Assembly: GCA_023437885.1 (NCBI GenBank)
Contig: JAEZFH010000499.1
Location: 1-18,018, forward strand
Origin: Bacillota bacterium
GTDB taxonomy: Bacteria > Bacillota > Clostridia > Lachnospirales > Lachnospiraceae
Length of the DNA stretch: 18,018 bases
Reading direction: 5' to 3'
This document shows, piece after piece, positions 15,275 through 18,018 of this stretch (positions are counted from its first letter, which is position 1; each line of letters begins with the position of its first letter). The position numbers were made by a program, and so were the translations under genes. The notes below the pieces were generated by a model. It was not told the DNA's origin and searched no databases. It saw nothing but the letters and a program-made list of their open reading frames with translations.

Positions 15275-15303
15275 TTGACACTCCAGTGATAATTTGCTAT
15301 CAT
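15275..15303 (+). promoter_or_regulatory. Near-consensus sigma-A promoter for the symporter gene
   Basis: TTGACA (15275-15280, perfect) and TATCAT (15298-15303, one mismatch) are separated by 17 nt. The start point would fall near 15310, inside the operator-like repeat at 15306-15330, about 60 nt before the symporter ATG. Confidence 0.75.
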
Positions 15304-15305
15304 TA

Positions 15306-15330
15306 CTTTAAAGCGCGACGCTTTAAAGCG
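15306..15330. promoter_or_regulatory. Operator-like inverted/direct repeat CTTTAAAGCG
   Basis: CTTTAAAGCG (15306-15315) and CGCTTTAAAG (15319-15328) form a perfect 10-bp inverted repeat with a 3-nt spacer. Because the core is itself a palindrome, CTTTAAAGCG also recurs directly at 15321-15330. A further CTTTAAAGC lies at 15202-15210, ~100 bp upstream. The position over the expected start point suggests a repressor site, with the upstream copy possibly supporting looping. No regulator gene is in the window. Confidence 0.55.
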
Positions 15331-15371
15331 TTGAAGCGCTAAAAGGATAAAAATTAGGGAGTGGGTAAGAG

Positions 15372-16898
15372 ATGCTTGTGAAAGCAATATTTCTGATTGT
15401 ATTTTTTACAATTATGGTAATGGTAGGTATTTATGCAAGGAAGCATACCACCAGTGTCGGTGACTTTGTATTGGGCGGAAGAGCGGTAGGACCATGGTTG
15501 ACGGCCTTTGCTTATGGCACGACATACTTCTCGGCAGTAGTGTTTGTAGGATATGCGGGTCAGTTCGGTTGGAAATACGGTATATCCGCAACCTGGATCG
15601 GAATCGGGAATGCCTTGATCGGAAGCCTGCTGGCTTGGATTATTCTAGGACGCCGTACCCGCGTTATGACTCATCATCTGAAATCTACGACCATGCCGGA
15701 TTTCTTCGGAAGCAGATACGGCAGTAAGGCTCTGCGGGTTGTTGCATCTGCGATTGCATTCGTATTTCTGGTACCCTATACGGCATCGGTGTACAATGGC
15801 TTATCCAGATTATTTGGTATGGCCTTTGATGTGCCGTACTGGGTGTGCGTATTAGCGATGGCTGTTCTCACCGGAGTATATGTTATCCTGGGAGGATATA
15901 TGGCAACCGCAATCAATGACCTCATTCAGGGTATTATCATGCTGGGAGGAATTATAGCTGTAATTGCCTCAGTGCTCAGCAATAACGGCGGTTTTATGAA
16001 AGCGGTGAATCAATTGGCGCAGTTCGAGAGTGAGATAGCGATCACCCAGGGACAGCCGGGAGCGTATACCTCTTTCTTTGGGCCGGATCCGATGAATCTC
16101 CTTGGAGTAGTAATTCTCACCTCCTTAGGAACCTGGGGCCTTCCGCAGATGGTACATAAATTCTATACGATTAAAAATGAAAAATCCATTAAATCCGGCA
16201 CAATCATCTCAACTGTATTTGCGATAGTGATTTCCGGAGGCTGTTATTTTCTGGGAGGCTTTGGACGGCTCTATGACGGCGAAGCAATCTCTAAGGCGGA
16301 CGGCACCATTGCATATGATGCCATCGTACCTCATATGCTGTCATCCTTGTCCAATGTATTAATCGGGGTTATTGTCGTGCTGGTATTATCCGCATCCATG
16401 TCAACCTTGGCTTCTCTGGTTATGACCTCCAGCTCTACTCTGACCCTGGACTTTATTAAGGGAAACCTGGTTAAGAATATGAGTGAGAAGAAGCAGATAT
16501 TGGTTATGCGAATATTGATTGTATGTTTTATTGCTCTGTCGGTGGTGATTGCTCTGGATCCGCCAACCTTTATCGCCCAGCTCATGGGTATTAGCTGGGG
16601 CGCTCTGGCAGGCTCCTTTCTTGCACCGTTCCTGTATGGACTGTATTGGAAGAGAACTACAAAGGCCGCAGTTTGGGCAAGCTTTGCTGCGGGTGTCGGA
16701 ATTACGGTTTCGAACCTGTTTCTCAAGTATATCGCTTCGCCGATCAATGCAGGAGCAATTGCAATGGTGACCGGGTTGGTAGTTGTACCAGTGGTCAGCC
16801 TCCTCAGTCCCCCGCCGGATAAGGCAGCGGTTCAGGAGGTATTCTCCTGTTATGAAGAGACGGTAACGGTACACACCAGGAAGTCAATCGAGGAATAG
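15372..16898 (+). CDS. Sodium:solute symporter (SSS family) permease
   Basis: A 508-residue, mostly hydrophobic membrane protein with about 13 predicted transmembrane segments, normal for the SSS family (PutP/PanF type). The N-terminal part carries the family pattern VLGGRAVGPWLTAFAYG, then TYFSAVVFVGYAG; the middle has GGYMATAINDLIQGIIMLGG and GTWGLPQMVHKFYTIKN, both typical of the Na+-coupled family. A short polar tail after ~480 is cytosolic. AGGGAG at 15356-15361 is 10 nt before the ATG. It imports a small, usually anionic solute with Na+. Its partner gene downstream is a PaaK-type aryl acid CoA ligase, so an aromatic or related carboxylate is a reasonable guess at substrate. The sequence alone does not fix it. 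Regulation is probably through the operator-like repeats at its promoter. Confidence 0.9.
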   Translation: MLVKAIFLIVFFTIMVMVGIYARKHTTSVGDFVLGGRAVGPWLTAFAYGTTYFSAVVFVGYAGQFGWKYGISATWIGIGNALIGSLLAWIILGRRTRVMTHHLKSTTMPDFFGSRYGSKALRVVASAIAFVFLVPYTASVYNGLSRLFGMAFDVPYWVCVLAMAVLTGVYVILGGYMATAINDLIQGIIMLGGIIAVIASVLSNNGGFMKAVNQLAQFESEIAITQGQPGAYTSFFGPDPMNLLGVVILTSLGTWGLPQMVHKFYTIKNEKSIKSGTIISTVFAIVISGGCYFLGGFGRLYDGEAISKADGTIAYDAIVPHMLSSLSNVLIGVIVVLVLSASMSTLASLVMTSSSTLTLDFIKGNLVKNMSEKKQILVMRILIVCFIALSVVIALDPPTFIAQLMGISWGALAGSFLAPFLYGLYWKRTTKAAVWASFAAGVGITVSNLFLKYIASPINAGAIAMVTGLVVVPVVSLLSPPPDKAAVQEVFSCYEETVTVHTRKSIEE

Positions 16899-16944
16899 GA
16901 GTACCGGCAACTGTTACAGCAATAAGAAATTAGGGATAAGGTAT

Positions 16945-16985
16945 ATGAGGAAAGAAAGTCGGCAGCGCAGGCTTTCTTTCCTCAT
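16945..16985 (+). terminator. 14-bp perfect hairpin between symporter and ligase genes
   Basis: ATGAGGAAAGAAAG (16945-16958) and CTTTCTTTCCTCAT (16972-16985) pair perfectly around a 13-nt loop, with further wobble-rich extension outwards. The purine-rich left and pyrimidine-rich right arm fit a terminator, without a following T-run. It may reduce, rather than stop, read-through into the ligase gene. Confidence 0.5.
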
Positions 16986-17006
16986 GTATTCGCAGCATAT
17001 GTAATG

Positions 17007-17028
17007 AAGTGTATATTAAGTGTATATT
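17007..17028 (+). repeat. 11-bp tandem repeat upstream of the ligase gene
   Basis: AAGTGTATATT occurs twice in direct tandem (17007-17017, 17018-17028) in an AT-rich spacer 36 nt before the ligase ATG. It may be an activator site or simple AT-rich duplication. No convincing -10/-35 pair is tied to it. Confidence 0.45.
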
Positions 17029-17063
17029 GTATATTTATTATTTTGATATGGAGGAATAAAGCT

Positions 17064-18018
17064 ATGATTTGGGCCAGGGAAGAGATGCTTCTAAGAGAAG
17101 AGATGGAGAAGCTGCAGTTACATCGGCTGCAGGAGACTGTGACCAGAATCTATACCAAGGTACCGGCTTCCCGCGCGAAGATGGATGAGGCAGGCATCCG
17201 GCCGGAGGATATAAAAAGCCTGGAGGAGTTAAAAAGACTGCCTTTTACCAATAAGAAGGATTTGAGGGACAACTATCCCTTTGGTTTATTTACTGTACCA
17301 AAGAAGGAACTGGTTCGTATTCATGCTTCCTCAGGAACCACCGGAAAGCCTACCGTCGTCGGGTATACCAGTAAGGATTTAGATACCTGGACGGAATGTG
17401 TCTCCAGAATTGCCGCCATGGGCGGAGCCATGCAGGAGGATGTAGCTCAGATTTGCTTTGGCTACGGAATGTTTACCGGTGCCCTGGGATTGCATTACGG
17501 ACTGGAGAACCTGGGTGCAACTGTCTGCCCTACTTCCTCGGGAAATACCCAGAAGCAGATTATGTATATGCAGGATTTTGAAACCACACTGCTGGTAGCT
17601 ACGCCCTCCTATGCCCTGCATCTGGGAGAGGTAGCATGGCAGATGGGGTTAGATCCATCCAGGGATCTGAAGGTAAGGATCGGTCTTTTTGGCGGAGAGG
17701 GTATGACGGAGCCCATGCGCCAGGAGATGTATAAGCTCTGGGGACAGGAGATGAAGGTTACTCAGAATTACGGTATGAGTGAGCTGATTGGCCCCGGGGT
17801 ATCCGGAGAATGTCTGGAGCTGTGCGGCATGCATATCAACGAGGATCATTTTATCCCGGAGATTATAGACCCGGAGACCGGAGAGGTTCTTCCTCCTGGT
17901 TCCAAGGGTGAGTTGGTAATTACCTGTATTACAAAGGAAGCATTGCCGCTGATCCGCTACCGTACCAAGGATATCTCCCGGTTGCTGTACGAGCCCTGCA
18001 AATGTGGCAGAACCACCG
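17064..18018 (+). CDS. paaK: Phenylacetate-CoA ligase family enzyme (3' truncated)
   Basis: The frame runs open off the right edge; 318 of an expected ~430 residues are visible. GGAGGA at 17050-17055 is 8 nt before the ATG. It belongs to the adenylate-forming PaaK family: ATP-binding loop SSGTTGKP at residues 89-96, the NYGMSE adenylation motif, GELVIT, the RYRTKD hinge-region motif and the CKCGRT segment typical of PaaK. The enzyme activates phenylacetate or a similar aryl acid to its CoA thioester through an acyl-AMP. In Clostridia such genes often sit beside indolepyruvate:ferredoxin oxidoreductase genes and serve aromatic amino acid metabolism; whether that holds here lies beyond the window. 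The symporter upstream suggests uptake and activation of one substrate. The N-terminus (MIWAREEMLLREE) is slightly shorter than in proteobacterial PaaK. Confidence 0.9.
   Translation, partial: MIWAREEMLLREEMEKLQLHRLQETVTRIYTKVPASRAKMDEAGIRPEDIKSLEELKRLPFTNKKDLRDNYPFGLFTVPKKELVRIHASSGTTGKPTVVGYTSKDLDTWTECVSRIAAMGGAMQEDVAQICFGYGMFTGALGLHYGLENLGATVCPTSSGNTQKQIMYMQDFETTLLVATPSYALHLGEVAWQMGLDPSRDLKVRIGLFGGEGMTEPMRQEMYKLWGQEMKVTQNYGMSELIGPGVSGECLELCGMHINEDHFIPEIIDPETGEVLPPGSKGELVITCITKEALPLIRYRTKDISRLLYEPCKCGRTT

Overview
The window looks like chromosomal DNA of an anaerobic Gram-positive Clostridia bacterium, probably Lachnospiraceae-like. That placement is an inference from strong AGGAGG-type ribosome binding sites, moderate GC, a surface protein anchored by clostridial CWB2 repeats rather than LPXTG, the style of the aspartyl-tRNA synthetase, and a PaaK-type ligase next to a sodium:solute symporter. 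Every gene I can support lies on the + strand. The window cuts into the first gene (5' end missing) and the last gene (3' end missing).

Region 1 (1-2461) is a two-component pair: the C-terminal part of a hybrid sensor kinase carrying two different kinase modules around a receiver domain, then directly abutting it a response regulator with a SARP-like output (winged helix plus BTAD-like helical domain). Region 2 (2462-11689) holds a promoter with a perfect 11-bp tandem direct repeat just upstream of a TATAAT box, a possible 35-residue leader ORF ending in an inverted repeat, and a giant secreted surface protein of 2979 residues. The giant protein is a mosaic: signal peptide, beta-helix-like repeats, a duplicated ~440-residue module, at least six Cadherin-like beta-sandwich domains, a Pro-rich linker and a short CWB2 wall-binding end. 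The arrangement suggests that the two-component pair controls the surface protein. Repeats spaced 11 bp next to the -10 box are the known binding pattern of SARP-family activators, so this is the most interesting hypothesis in the window.

Region 3 (11690-14907) contains a small Dabb-domain protein, a GC-rich cluster of hairpins, aspS, and a small DUF1294 membrane protein 4 nt after aspS. The aspS leader has no visible T-box. Region 4 (14908-15371) is a gene-free stretch with a C-depleted 10-bp-repeat tract, a 21-bp perfect inverted repeat, a near-consensus promoter, and three copies of CTTTAAAGC, two of them arranged as an operator-like inverted repeat at the expected transcription start. Region 5 (15372-18018) encodes a sodium:solute symporter and a phenylacetate-CoA ligase family enzyme, probably a uptake-plus-activation unit for an aryl or related carboxylic acid.

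All functional assignments come from reading protein motifs by eye. No database or folding search was run.
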